NCBI GenBank assembly: GCA_017560765.1
Contig: JAFZEI010000040.1
Location: forward strand, 1-62,583
DNA length: 62,583 nucleotides
Origin: Clostridia bacterium
GTDB lineage: Bacteria; Bacillota; Clostridia; UBA1212; UBA1255
Direction of reading: 5' to 3'
Notes under the pieces: generated by a model
Databases searched by the model: none
What the model saw: only the letters and a program-made list of their open reading frames with translations
Told to the model about the DNA's origin: nothing
Made by a program: the position numbers and the translations under genes
Shown here: piece after piece, positions 26,874-36,741 of the stretch
Layout: each line of letters opens with the position of its first letter
Numbering within the stretch: position 1 is the first letter of the stretch

Positions 26874-29261
26874 CTAGTACAGATATAGTACTATAACGCT
26901 CATGTCATCGGCGTTTGAAGAAAAGCTCTGTGTTTTATTAATTATTTCTTTTGCCACAAGTTCTGCACCATTATTATCCTTACTATTTCTTCTGACAATT
27001 GTTGCTATATATTCAAAAAAAACTCTTTTATTGACACCTCCGTTACTGAAAGCATCGTATACACCGTCTGTAAACATTACAATTGCAATATCATCGGAGA
27101 CATCACATTCTGTTATTTTGCAAGAAGCTTCTTCCAGTTCAGCAGAAACACCTGCAGGGGGCCGGTTTATTTCTACTGCTCTTACATTATCCTTACCGAT
27201 TATTACAGATGGAACAGCACCCATTTTTACAAAACCTGCAATTTTACTATGTCTGTTTATACAGCAGACATCAACAGAAGACGTCAATACCTCAGAATTT
27301 TTTGTTGTTAACATCATATTAACTGTTGAAACAGCAGCCGATATTTCAATTCCGCTTTTTATATACAATTCCAGTATTTTTATAACAGATTCACTCTGTG
27401 TTGCTGCAGTACTTCCTGTTCCCATTCCATCACTTAATATTGCAAAAGCTCTTCCATCGGCAATTTCAACATAACTGTACGAATCTCCCGAAACAGTATT
27501 GCTTTCGGCAGGGACACTTGCAAATCCCGGGGATATATTAAGCTCCGGTTTAACAATTAACTTTAGCTCTTTTACCCCGTTTCTTTTACTGCTTCCTCCT
27601 ACCGAATATACATTCATTCTGCTTCCTGTTTCTTGTGACACAACATCTGTAATTTTGCTTATTGTTTCCTTGTCGCAGCTTTTTCTTATGTAGATAGTAA
27701 CTTCAGGCATATTATTGTAATTTTTTGTTACAACCACATCATACGCATGTACTTCATGACGTTTTAATGCATCAATAATACTATTTTCTAATTTAAAGTC
27801 ATAGTTTGTTGCTCTTTTAATTTCTTCGGCAATTGTATGAGAAATTCTGCCCATTTCACCAAATTGTCTGATAACCATACTTCTGCACTCTTCAATTTTT
27901 GCATTGCATATTTTTTCAATTCTTCTTATCTCAATGCCTATTTTCAACTCATCTGTCACAGCATCCGGTTTAACACAAAACTCACTTAAAATTCTCATTA
28001 TTTCCGATGTGTTACTTCCCTTCTTTTCAATGATTTTTTCGCATTGTTTAAGAGCTTTTTCCCTAATTTTATACTCTCTTTTCCAACAATTACTGCTTAA
28101 TTTGCAATCAGAACAAACTTTGTTATAAACACGGATTAAACATGAATCCTCATTTTTGCACTCATTTGCTGACAATAAGTTCTCATTACCTGCAATGTCC
28201 ATAAATTCAGAAGACATTTCCGTTAAAGTATCCGAGTAGAACTTTGCTTTTTTTACAGCTGTATTTCTTATTTTTCCGGCATAATCAAATCTTACAGGCA
28301 AATCATTTTTTTGATACTGTTGTTTTTTATTAAACGAATATTCCTCTATTACGGGAATCTTAATGAAATCATATAAATTTAATGGCATTAAAGCAAAAAG
28401 AATTGATGCAAAGCCTGTTTCGTACATAGCATAAATTATTTCTTTTGATGCACCGAGCATTGTTGCAAGCAAAACATTACCTACAGCAAAAGCTATAATA
28501 ACTCCTGCTTTTTTAAATTTGTTAAGTAATCCTGCTAAAAAGCCGCAAAAAGAAAATAAACTGATTATTATTGCAGAAGATGAATTGGTTAAAATACCAA
28601 TCATAATACCGGCTGCAGCACCTGTACCCATTCCACCCTTTATACTAAATGCCATAATTACGAAAATGCTAATTACATTCCTTATAGATAATCCAAATAT
28701 TGTCAATGAAGGCAATCCCAAAAAAGCAATAATTGCCATTATTGCAAAACACGCAAGTTCTTCTTGTGTAGGTTTGTAAGACGTTGTATTTTTATCTACT
28801 ATATCGGAAATTGCAGACTCACCTATTCTATATACAAAAAACATTATAAAAGTCACTGCTGCTTGAATTGCAAGATTAATTACATCCATGATTGTTGAAT
28901 TTGTAGACGAAAGTAAAATTATCATCGGAACAGTGATTGTAAATACAAGTGCAACAGCACATTTTAAAACGAATGGATATTCTTGCTGAATAGAATTTTT
29001 TATGAAATAATAAGCAAAAATAAATAAAATAATTGTTACTGTCGAAATAACAGTTTGTTGCCAAACTCCTGTTGTCAGCGAGCCTATTATACAAGCAAAA
29101 GAATACAATATTATGCCGATAAAACCATAGCTCATATCGTGAGACATAACAGCAATCGCAAAGGCAGCCGGACCAAAAGGTGCAATTCCGGCCACTCCTG
29201 CCCTTGCCGCTAAAAATATATAAAGCGAATAAAAAACACTTTTTTTATTTATTACTCCCAT
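26874..29261 (-). CDS. spoIIE: Stage II sporulation protein E (PP2C phosphatase)
   Basis: SpoIIE sits at the polar septum during sporulation and dephosphorylates SpoIIAA, which releases sigma F in the forespore. The 795 residues show about ten N-terminal transmembrane helices (1-310), a central regulatory region and a C-terminal PP2C domain from about 580. The PP2C metal motifs are SGDSYS, LSDGMGTG and MFTDGVYDA. The length is close to Bacillus SpoIIE (827). It is a single-gene unit with Spo0A-like boxes upstream, and its presence implies the organism can make endospores. Confidence 0.96.
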   Translation of the reverse strand: MGVINKKSVFYSLYIFLAARAGVAGIAPFGPAAFAIAVMSHDMSYGFIGIILYSFACIIGSLTTGVWQQTVISTVTIILFIFAYYFIKNSIQQEYPFVLKCAVALVFTITVPMIILLSSTNSTIMDVINLAIQAAVTFIMFFVYRIGESAISDIVDKNTTSYKPTQEELACFAIMAIIAFLGLPSLTIFGLSIRNVISIFVIMAFSIKGGMGTGAAAGIMIGILTNSSSAIIISLFSFCGFLAGLLNKFKKAGVIIAFAVGNVLLATMLGASKEIIYAMYETGFASILFALMPLNLYDFIKIPVIEEYSFNKKQQYQKNDLPVRFDYAGKIRNTAVKKAKFYSDTLTEMSSEFMDIAGNENLLSANECKNEDSCLIRVYNKVCSDCKLSSNCWKREYKIREKALKQCEKIIEKKGSNTSEIMRILSEFCVKPDAVTDELKIGIEIRRIEKICNAKIEECRSMVIRQFGEMGRISHTIAEEIKRATNYDFKLENSIIDALKRHEVHAYDVVVTKNYNNMPEVTIYIRKSCDKETISKITDVVSQETGSRMNVYSVGGSSKRNGVKELKLIVKPELNISPGFASVPAESNTVSGDSYSYVEIADGRAFAILSDGMGTGSTAATQSESVIKILELYIKSGIEISAAVSTVNMMLTTKNSEVLTSSVDVCCINRHSKIAGFVKMGAVPSVIIGKDNVRAVEINRPPAGVSAELEEASCKITECDVSDDIAIVMFTDGVYDAFSNGGVNKRVFFEYIATIVRRNSKDNNGAELVAKEIINKTQSFSSNADDMSVIVLYLY

Positions 29262-29330
29262 TAAATTTTCACCTGCTCATTTTATCTTTTGTGAAGAAAA
29301 CTTTTACAGGCACATCATAATATAACATTA

Positions 29331-29347
29331 TGACGAACAATGACGAA
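29331..29347 (-). promoter_or_regulatory. Two tandem Spo0A-type boxes upstream of spoIIE
   Basis: On the plus strand TGACGAA occurs twice (29331-29337 and 29341-29347), ten bases apart start to start. Each differs from the 0A-box consensus TGTCGAA at one position. One turn of the helix is the spacing used by a Spo0A dimer. On the minus strand they overlap a possible -35 (TTCGTC at 29347-29342), with TATATT 17 bases further as -10. Confidence 0.7.
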
Positions 29348-29367
29348 ATGGGATTATATTAAAATAT

Positions 29368-30144
29368 TTATACTACAGAATACATATTCCTGTCTTTTTC
29401 TGACACTTCGCATATGATGCCACATTCATTTAGCATTTCAGCTAATTTAATTACGCCGGGATACTCAGTAAAATAGTGTCCGGCACCAATTGTAATTATT
29501 GACTGTCTTTCAAGATCTATGCAGTCAAAATGTTTGAGTTCTCCTGTTACTAACACCTCAATGCCACACTTATCAAACCAGTATGTTTTTGAATCAAAAG
29601 CACCGCAAGAAACACCAACTCTAGAAATATGATCATCCATACTTTTACCTTTGGGAAGTATAATCTTAACTGCCGGTACACCAAGTCTTGCCTTAACATC
29701 TTCAGCAAGTTCTTTTACTGTCATCTTTGTTTGTGTATTTCCATAAGTGTGCTTACCGTCTAAATCCTTAACTATATCTTTTAATCCTATTGCTGCAGCA
29801 AGAGAATCATTAATTCCGTTAGGAGCATAATCAAGATTTGTATGAGCAGAAAAAACAGTTATTCCTGCTCTGACTGCTGCACAAACAGCAGGTACATTTT
29901 CTTCAACCATATCAGATATACCTTTAAATATAAACGGATGGTGGGAAATTATCATATTACAGCCTTTTTCGACTGCCTCTTTAACTACATCGGTAGTAAC
30001 ATCAAGACAAACAAGTACCTTGTCAACCATATTCTCTGAGGAACCGGTTTTTAAACCCGGAGAGTCCCAATCTTCTGCCAAGTGAGGCGGAGCAATCTGC
30101 TCTTCCATAATTTTAATAATTTCTTTAGCTTTTAATTTATTCAT
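29368..30144 (-). CDS. Nif3-like dinuclear metal centre protein
   Basis: A 258-residue member of the Nif3/YqfO family, which forms hexameric toroids with a two-metal site. Ligand motifs HHPFIF and SAHTNLD are visible. The enzymatic role in bacteria is uncertain (GTP cyclohydrolase I type 2 has been proposed). It lacks the central PII-like insertion of Bacillus YqfO. It overlaps trmK by 8 bases; the trmK-nif3 pair is conserved in Firmicutes. Confidence 0.92.
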   Translation of the reverse strand: MNKLKAKEIIKIMEEQIAPPHLAEDWDSPGLKTGSSENMVDKVLVCLDVTTDVVKEAVEKGCNMIISHHPFIFKGISDMVEENVPAVCAAVRAGITVFSAHTNLDYAPNGINDSLAAAIGLKDIVKDLDGKHTYGNTQTKMTVKELAEDVKARLGVPAVKIILPKGKSMDDHISRVGVSCGAFDSKTYWFDKCGIEVLVTGELKHFDCIDLERQSIITIGAGHYFTEYPGVIKLAEMLNECGIICEVSEKDRNMYSVV

Positions 30145-30886
30145 TAATTATTTCTCCTGTTTTTAATATTTGATTTACTTCTGATATTATTTTTTCAGAT
30201 ATTGATATCCTGTCTAATGTGTTTTTGTCAGATTCAACTCTTTTTTGCAGACCCAAAAGAATGTTTTTATGTTTTTTCAAAATCGTTTTATAATAAACAA
30301 TATCATTTTCATTCAATCTTTGTTTCATTATTTTACCTGTATAACACTCAAGCTCTGTATATTCCTCAATTACGGAGCAATATTTACATTTCAAAGCTAA
30401 ATAAACATGGGCACCATCCTTAACGGCATGCTCATCCTCTATAACAAAATAATTATCCCACAAAAACCTTCTTATGATGTGCTCGTGTGTATTAGGTTGT
30501 AATACAAAAATATTATTTCCCGGGAAATAATTCTTTTTATCGCAAATAGCCAACCAATCTTGAAGTATTTGACAAACCGTAAGACCTCCCATACCTGCAA
30601 TAACTATTGTATCGCAATCCAAATCCTCATATCCATCTAAACCACTGCATAAAAGAGTTTTTACCTTATCATTTAGACCTGCTTCGCTTATATTCTTAGC
30701 CGCAACACTTAAAGGACCTTCTCTCAAATCAGACGCTATTGCCCTTTTGCATTTACCGTTGTTTACGGAATAAATCGGCAGCAATCCGTGATCCGTGCCA
30801 ACATCTCCCAAAACAGTGCAATTGGGAATCATATCATATATCATTTTTAAACGTAAATTAATTTCGGCAGGCGTATTCTTTGACAT
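30137..30886 (-). CDS. trmK: tRNA (adenine(22)-N1)-methyltransferase TrmK
   Basis: TrmK methylates A22 in the D-loop of tRNA. The 249 residues begin with the SAM-binding region (DVGTDHGLLPIY) and have the family motif IAGMGG, then a C-terminal helical domain. The ATG at 30886 has AGGAGAG ten bases upstream, and it overlaps the end of ispG by 29 bases. An earlier in-frame start at 30907 would lengthen the overlap without a better site. Confidence 0.92.
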   Translation of the reverse strand: MSKNTPAEINLRLKMIYDMIPNCTVLGDVGTDHGLLPIYSVNNGKCKRAIASDLREGPLSVAAKNISEAGLNDKVKTLLCSGLDGYEDLDCDTIVIAGMGGLTVCQILQDWLAICDKKNYFPGNNIFVLQPNTHEHIIRRFLWDNYFVIEDEHAVKDGAHVYLALKCKYCSVIEEYTELECYTGKIMKQRLNENDIVYYKTILKKHKNILLGLQKRVESDKNTLDRISISEKIISEVNQILKTGEIINE

Positions 30887-31946
30887 ACTCAATAAACTCT
30901 CCTGCAATATCTTCTGATGTAATTTTCTTTACAATCTGTCCGTGTGTAAATAAAAGCGCTTCACCATTTCCGCCGGCAATACCAATATCTGCATTTGATG
31001 CCTCACCCGGTCCGTTTACAGCGCATCCCATTACTGCAATATGCAATTGTTTCTTAAAAAAACCTTGATTTTCGAGGCCAATTAATTTTGTTTCGACTTT
31101 ATTAGCAATACCTACAAGATCTATTTTACATCTGCCACAAGAAGGACAAGAAACAAATTGAATCATTCTGTTGCCTCCGAGACCTATCGAGTGCAAAAGT
31201 TCTCTGCCAACACGAACCTCTTCACAAGGATTACTTGTTAATGAAACACGGATTGTATCACCTACACCACTCAGCAAAATCGCACCTATTCCGGCGCACG
31301 ATTTGACTGTACCTCCAAAAACAGTACCGGCCTCCGTGACACCAACATGCATAGGATAATTGCGAAGTTCCGCCATTTTAAGATATGCCTTAAAAGTAAC
31401 TCCAACATCAGAAGATTTTAATGACACAGCAATGTCACCAAAATCCAAGTCTTCCAAAATTTTTATATGATTAATTGCACTCTCAACAATAGCATCTGCA
31501 TTAGGTTCTTTACCATATTTTTCTTTAAGAGACTTTTCCAGTGAGCCTCCGTTTACACCTATTCTGATTGGAATTTTACGTTCCTTTGCTGCTCTCACAA
31601 CTTTTGCAACGTTTTCTCTGTTTCCGATATTTCCCGGATTAATTCGTATTTTATCTGCACCGTTTCTTATGCATTCAAGTGCGAGTCGGTAGTCAAAATG
31701 AATATCAGCAACCAACGGAATATGAATCTTTTTTTTAATCTCCGACACTGCATTTGCTGCCTGCAAATCAGGTACAGCTACTCTTACAATATCACACCCA
31801 CATTCTTCAAGCTCTAATATTTGTTTTACTGTATTTGAAGCATCGCGTGTATCGGTATTTGTCATAGACTGGACGGAAATAGAACTTCCGCCGCCAATTT
31901 CAACACCGCCGATATTAAGTTTTACAGTATCACTTCTTAAAAACAT
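30858..31946 (-). CDS. ispG: 4-hydroxy-3-methylbut-2-enyl diphosphate synthase IspG
   Basis: The penultimate MEP-pathway enzyme, an iron-sulfur reductive dehydratase. The 362 residues show an N-terminal TIM barrel (VQSMTNTDTRD) and a C-terminal cluster domain. Its cysteines are in SCPSCGRC and MGCAVNGPGEA. It follows rseP by 5 bases in the dxr-rseP-ispG order. Confidence 0.97.
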   Translation of the reverse strand: MFLRSDTVKLNIGGVEIGGGSSISVQSMTNTDTRDASNTVKQILELEECGCDIVRVAVPDLQAANAVSEIKKKIHIPLVADIHFDYRLALECIRNGADKIRINPGNIGNRENVAKVVRAAKERKIPIRIGVNGGSLEKSLKEKYGKEPNADAIVESAINHIKILEDLDFGDIAVSLKSSDVGVTFKAYLKMAELRNYPMHVGVTEAGTVFGGTVKSCAGIGAILLSGVGDTIRVSLTSNPCEEVRVGRELLHSIGLGGNRMIQFVSCPSCGRCKIDLVGIANKVETKLIGLENQGFFKKQLHIAVMGCAVNGPGEASNADIGIAGGNGEALLFTHGQIVKKITSEDIAGEFIEYVKEYACRN

Positions 31947-31951
31947 ATACC

Positions 31952-33265
31952 CTAACTCCTGATAATTCTAATAATATCATTACCTGCAATAAATATAGAG
32001 AAAAGTATTAGAAGTGCCAAGAAAATCAGAGACACAACTGCTTCTTTCTCAGGAGGAACCTTTTTACCTCTTCTAATAAGCTCTATGATAATAAAGATTA
32101 ATTTACCACCATCAAGACCGGGTATCGGAAGAACATTAAATGCTGCAAGATTTGCACTAATTAAAGCTGCCATTTCAAAAAGAGAAACAACGCGAGCCAT
32201 TATTGATGCATCTGCTGACACAACATCATCCACTACTGTGGTTAATCCAATAGGTCCGGACATGGCATCCATACCTAAACGACCTGTTACAAGCCATTTA
32301 AGAGAATTAAATACAGACTTAACGAGCGAAGCATTATATACAACAGCATTTCCTAATGATTCAAACAAATTACCTTTCTCATCGGAAAACGAAAAACCAA
32401 TTTTATATGGTGAATAGCCGGAAAGAATTGACTTTACATCTTTTTCTGAATATGGCAGCATGGTTTCTTCAGTTTTTATATTACCAAGACTGTCGTAACT
32501 CGTTGTGCTGCTATAGTATTTACCATCTGCATTTTTCGCAAAAATATATTTTTGGCTTTCAGCATTATCTCTTACGATTTTGATTTCAAGATAATCTGTA
32601 TCCCAATTTGCAGTATAAATACCAACGTTTTTTTCGACATCATCTATTACTTTTTTTATTACAATAAATGAGTTTTTTTCGTCCTCGTTGACAACTCTGC
32701 CTATCTTAAAAAACTCTTTTTCTCCGTCAGCTTTTTTGACAGTCATAGTAGAATCATCAAGATTAACTGCATAATTAACGAGATTATAATCCAAGGGATT
32801 AAAAATGCTGTAATCATTATATTCAATGATACTGTCACCCTCGTTAATATCCATTAATCCGGCAGGCATAAACTCATTCACGCGACTTACTTCTCTCGTG
32901 CCATAGCCATAAATCATAAAAACAATAGTAATAATAACAATTGCCAAAACAATATTCATGAATACGCCCGAAAGCAGTATTATTGTTCTCTGCCACCAAG
33001 GCTTATTACAAAATGCACTATCTCCGTCCTCCGTTGTTTCTTCACCCTCCATGGCGCAAAAACCACCAAGCGGCAGACATCTTATTGAAAAAACAGTACC
33101 TGTTTTCTTGCCAACTCTAGAGAAAATTTTCGGTCCCATAAAAATCGAAAATTCATTAACCTTAACTCCGAAAATACGTGCTGAAATATAATGACCCCAT
33201 TCGTGCACAACAACGAGAACAGTCAATATAATAAGCATTATGAATATGCTCAAAACAACAGTCAT
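31952..33265 (-). CDS. rseP: RseP/RasP site-2 zinc metalloprotease
   Basis: An intramembrane protease that cuts anti-sigma factors and leftover signal peptides. The 437 residues show HEWGH (about 21-25) in the first helix, a PDZ-like region in the middle and LPIPGLDGGK in a late helix carrying the third metal ligand. There are about four transmembrane helices. The ATG overlaps the dxr stop by 4 bases. Confidence 0.95.
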   Translation of the reverse strand: MTVVLSIFIMLIILTVLVVVHEWGHYISARIFGVKVNEFSIFMGPKIFSRVGKKTGTVFSIRCLPLGGFCAMEGEETTEDGDSAFCNKPWWQRTIILLSGVFMNIVLAIVIITIVFMIYGYGTREVSRVNEFMPAGLMDINEGDSIIEYNDYSIFNPLDYNLVNYAVNLDDSTMTVKKADGEKEFFKIGRVVNEDEKNSFIVIKKVIDDVEKNVGIYTANWDTDYLEIKIVRDNAESQKYIFAKNADGKYYSSTTSYDSLGNIKTEETMLPYSEKDVKSILSGYSPYKIGFSFSDEKGNLFESLGNAVVYNASLVKSVFNSLKWLVTGRLGMDAMSGPIGLTTVVDDVVSADASIMARVVSLFEMAALISANLAAFNVLPIPGLDGGKLIFIIIELIRRGKKVPPEKEAVVSLIFLALLILFSIFIAGNDIIRIIRS

Positions 33266-34476
33266 ACTAAACCTCCTGTTTCTTTCTTAATAAATTCTCG
33301 TGCCCATTTGTCAGCCTCAATTATTTGTTCCAATGATGGATGAGGATCAAAAGGACATTCAAGAGACGCCATATGCGCCTCCATAGCTTTATATACATAA
33401 TACTGTATATCATTAAATTTTATTTTATTTTCAAGAAATAAGCCCACCACAGACTCATTTGCGCCATTCATTACCGCAGGCAGCGTACCTCCGATACTTG
33501 CCGCACGGAACGCATGCGAAAGACACGGAAATGATTCTGTATCTGGCTTTTCAAACGTCAACTTGCCTATTTCAGATAAATCAAGTTGCTTTGTCTCAGA
33601 ATCTGCTCGATATGGATACGTCAAAGCAAGTTGAATAGGAACCTTCATATCAGGATTTCCCATCTGCGCAATAACACTACCATCTTTATACATAACTGCA
33701 GAATGAATTATACTTTGCGGATGGACAACAACTTCAATATCGTTGGGAGAAACATTGAATAAATGCATTGCCTCAATAACCTCAAGACCTTTATTCATCA
33801 AAGTTGCAGAATCAACTGTGATTTTACTTCCCATATTCCATGTTGGGTGACACAAAGTTTCAGCAAGAGTTACTTTTTCAAGGCTCTCATAACTTCTGCC
33901 TCTGAACGGTCCACCTGATGCAGTTAATATTATCTTTTTAAGTGCGTCGCAATCTTTCTCATTTAAACCGTTAAGGGCTTGAAATATTGCTGAATGTTCG
34001 CTGTCTACGGGCAAAATTTTAACATTATTTTCTTTGGCAGCATTCATTACTATTTCACCTGCAACAACGAGTGTTTCTTTATTTGCAAGCGCAATATTTG
34101 TGCCTTTGTGAATTGCAGCAAGCGTAGGTTTTAATCCTATCATTCCCACAATCGCAGTTACAAGGATTGAAACATCTGCCCTAGCAACTTTTAAAAGTCC
34201 GTCAGCTCCGTAATATATCTCAGGTTTGTAGTTAGGTTTGAGTTTTAATAAGCAATTTTCTAATCTTGCCTTATCATCAATTGATTTTACGCTTAAAATT
34301 TTAACATCAAACTCTACTGCTTGCTTTGCCAAAGCATCTACATTACTTCCTGCTGCAAGAGCAATAATCTGAATATGCGGATTACAATCAGTTTCTTTTC
34401 TCGAATTTAACTCACGAACAACTTGAATAGTTTGTGTACCGATAGAACCTGTAGACCCTAAAATTGCAATTTTCAT
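33262..34476 (-). CDS. dxr: 1-deoxy-D-xylulose 5-phosphate reductoisomerase
   Basis: Converts DXP to MEP, the committed step of the MEP pathway. The 404 residues start with the NADPH fold GSTGSIGTQT and contain ANKETLV, VDSEHSAIFQ and SGGPFRG for metal and substrate binding. The length is typical. It follows cdsA directly. Confidence 0.97.
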   Translation of the reverse strand: MKIAILGSTGSIGTQTIQVVRELNSRKETDCNPHIQIIALAAGSNVDALAKQAVEFDVKILSVKSIDDKARLENCLLKLKPNYKPEIYYGADGLLKVARADVSILVTAIVGMIGLKPTLAAIHKGTNIALANKETLVVAGEIVMNAAKENNVKILPVDSEHSAIFQALNGLNEKDCDALKKIILTASGGPFRGRSYESLEKVTLAETLCHPTWNMGSKITVDSATLMNKGLEVIEAMHLFNVSPNDIEVVVHPQSIIHSAVMYKDGSVIAQMGNPDMKVPIQLALTYPYRADSETKQLDLSEIGKLTFEKPDTESFPCLSHAFRAASIGGTLPAVMNGANESVVGLFLENKIKFNDIQYYVYKAMEAHMASLECPFDPHPSLEQIIEADKWAREFIKKETGGLV

Positions 34477-35340
34477 TTATTTTAAAACACCACCGATTCC
34501 GAATAATAACAAATAATAGTATACCACCGGAACAGTAAAAATGTAACTATCTATTCTGTCAAGAATTCCCCCGTGACCGGGAATGATTTTTCCAAAATCT
34601 TTTACTCCTGCATAACGTTTTATAGCAGAAGCAACAAGATCTCCAACTTGTGCTACTATACCTATCAAAGCACCAAGTATAATATAATGGTACAATGCCA
34701 TTCCTGTATACGTATCAGAATAAATAAGAACAGCACCTATAATTGTAATAAGTATAATGTTACCTAAAAAACCGCCCACACTTCCTGCCACTGTTTTTTT
34801 AGGACTGACAGAAGGCAAAAGCTTTCTTTTGCCGAATTTCTTTCCGACAAAAAAAGCAAATGTATCAGTAGCTACAGCACCAACAAGCGCAATGAAGAAT
34901 AAATATATTCCTCCGGACAAATCACGTAATCTTACAAAATAACTAAGTAACAGCACAACATAAAAACCACCAAAAAGAGTTATTGCAATATCAACGATAT
35001 TATATTTTTCAAATTGAAAGACTATAACAGCCAATAATGCCATCAACGAAATAATAAATATCGGCGGAAATAAATTTATTGTACCATGTACTTTAGTATC
35101 AACAAGAACAGTCATATATGACTCTCCGTCAAGAAAAAGCATTAATGCAAAAAAAGCAATATACACCAAACCAAAAATTTTGATAGGCGAATGACCTTTT
35201 TTTGCAAATGCACCATAAAATTCATACAAACCAATCGTAGCTATTGCAAGAAGCAACACATCAAGTACGATTCCTCCAATAACAACAGCCGAAACACCTA
35301 TTACTGAAATTATTAACGCTGATATGACTCTTTGTTTCAT
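34477..35340 (-). CDS. cdsA: Phosphatidate cytidylyltransferase CdsA
   Basis: Makes CDP-diacylglycerol from phosphatidic acid and CTP, the precursor of anionic phospholipids. The 287 residues form about eight transmembrane helices and end with the family signature GHGGILDRIDS. It abuts uppS by one base. Confidence 0.95.
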   Translation of the reverse strand: MKQRVISALIISVIGVSAVVIGGIVLDVLLLAIATIGLYEFYGAFAKKGHSPIKIFGLVYIAFFALMLFLDGESYMTVLVDTKVHGTINLFPPIFIISLMALLAVIVFQFEKYNIVDIAITLFGGFYVVLLLSYFVRLRDLSGGIYLFFIALVGAVATDTFAFFVGKKFGKRKLLPSVSPKKTVAGSVGGFLGNIILITIIGAVLIYSDTYTGMALYHYIILGALIGIVAQVGDLVASAIKRYAGVKDFGKIIPGHGGILDRIDSYIFTVPVVYYYLLLFGIGGVLK

Positions 35341-36102
35341 TTATGCCCCTCCATATCTCCTTTGTCTTTTTGAGAAAACTCGAATCGCTTCCAATAAATT
35401 TTCAGATGAAAAGTCAGGCCACCAACACTTATCAAAATAAAACTCTGTATAGGCAAGTTGCCATAGTAAAAAATTACTGATTCGTTCTTCTCCGCTTGTT
35501 CTTATAAGCAAATCGGGATCAGGAATACTTCCTGTATACAAATAATTACTTATTGTTTCTTCATCTATATTGTCAAAATCTATAAAACCGTTATTAACAT
35601 CACTGACAATACTTTTCACACTGTGCAGTATTTCATCGCGACCACCGTAATTAATTGCAATTACAGCTGTAAGCGCAGTGTTATTTTTTGTTTCTTCCTC
35701 CATTTTGACAATTGCCTTTTGTAAAGAAGATGAAAGCCCTTGCCGATTTCCTATGACTTTAAATCGAATTTTTTCTCTGTTTTTACCTAAAATTTTATTG
35801 AAATTTTTAAGCTGAAATGCAAGCAACGACATCAGACCTTCTACTTCTGCTTCATTTCTTTTCCAATTTTCTGTAGAAAAAGCATAAAAAGTCACATAAG
35901 AAACACCTAAATCGGCAGCATTTTCAAGAAGCTTTTTGTAAGTTTCAACACCCTCTTTATGTCCGAAAATAGGTGCTAATCCACGCTCTCTTGCCCACCT
36001 TCTGTTACCATCGGGTATAACAGCGATATGGTGAGGCACATTAAGCACCTCACCTTTATATTCGATTCTGTTATTGTCGATTATTTTAACATCTTCGATC
36101 AT
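35341..36102 (-). CDS. uppS: Undecaprenyl diphosphate synthase
   Basis: Builds the C55 lipid carrier for cell-wall synthesis by cis-prenyl transfer. The 253 residues have IPDGNRRWARERG with the catalytic Asp, FYAFSTENWKR and a C-terminal region with RTSGEERISNFLLWQ. The length is normal. Confidence 0.97.
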   Translation of the reverse strand: MIEDVKIIDNNRIEYKGEVLNVPHHIAVIPDGNRRWARERGLAPIFGHKEGVETYKKLLENAADLGVSYVTFYAFSTENWKRNEAEVEGLMSLLAFQLKNFNKILGKNREKIRFKVIGNRQGLSSSLQKAIVKMEEETKNNTALTAVIAINYGGRDEILHSVKSIVSDVNNGFIDFDNIDEETISNYLYTGSIPDPDLLIRTSGEERISNFLLWQLAYTEFYFDKCWWPDFSSENLLEAIRVFSKRQRRYGGA

Positions 36103-36121
36103 AACAATAATATTTTATTAA

Positions 36122-36682
36122 TTAAATCTCCATAAGCTCTTTTTCTTTGCTTGCAATTACTTTATCAATTTGAGCAATATGTTTATCTGTAATGTTTTGA
36201 ATTTCTTTTTCAGCTTCTTTTTGTTCGTCTTCTGTTATTTCATTCTTTTTCTTAATGTTCTTGAAATAATCAATTGCATCACGACGAATATTACGAGTAG
36301 CAGTCTTTGCATCCTCGCCATATTTCTTTACTTGCTTAGTAAGAGTAACACGTCTTTCTTCTGTAAGAGGCGGGAAAATAAGCTTCAATGTTTTGCCATC
36401 ATTATTCGGATTTATACCGATATCTGATTTTTGAATTGCTTTTTCTGCAGCCTTTAATACTGTTGCATCCCAAGGTTGAAATACAAGCATACGTGCTTCG
36501 GGAACTGTTATATTACCCACTTGATTAAGGGGAGTCTCAGTACCATAATACTCCACCATAATCTTATCAAGTATGGCAGGATTAGCACGACCTGCACGAA
36601 CGGTGGCAAGTTGCTCAGAAAGCACACTTATTGTACGATCCATTTTTTCTGAAAATTGATTATAATCACTTTTGTTTATCAT
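36122..36682 (-). CDS. frr: Ribosome recycling factor
   Basis: Splits post-termination ribosomes together with EF-G. The 186 residues show the three-helix bundle and motifs VRAGRANPAILD and RDAIDYFKN. The ATG at 36682 has GGAGTG six bases upstream; an ATG nine bases earlier is too close to that site. The usual neighbour pyrH is separated from it by serC. Confidence 0.97.
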   Translation of the reverse strand: MINKSDYNQFSEKMDRTISVLSEQLATVRAGRANPAILDKIMVEYYGTETPLNQVGNITVPEARMLVFQPWDATVLKAAEKAIQKSDIGINPNNDGKTLKLIFPPLTEERRVTLTKQVKKYGEDAKTATRNIRRDAIDYFKNIKKKNEITEDEQKEAEKEIQNITDKHIAQIDKVIASKEKELMEI

Positions 36683-36741
36683 ATATAACACTCCAATTAA
36701 TTATTTTTATCAATATAACATACTTCTTAAAAAAGAGCAAT

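Noticed and set aside
26873-26895. Inverted repeat TAGTAC/GTACTA at the end of spoIIE
   Set aside because: Only six pairs, inside the coding end, and no T run. It is not a convincing terminator or operator.
26902-27474. 190-codon open frame on the plus strand inside spoIIE
   Set aside because: It is antisense to the conserved PP2C domain, resembles no family, and has no ribosome binding site. It is a shadow of spoIIE.
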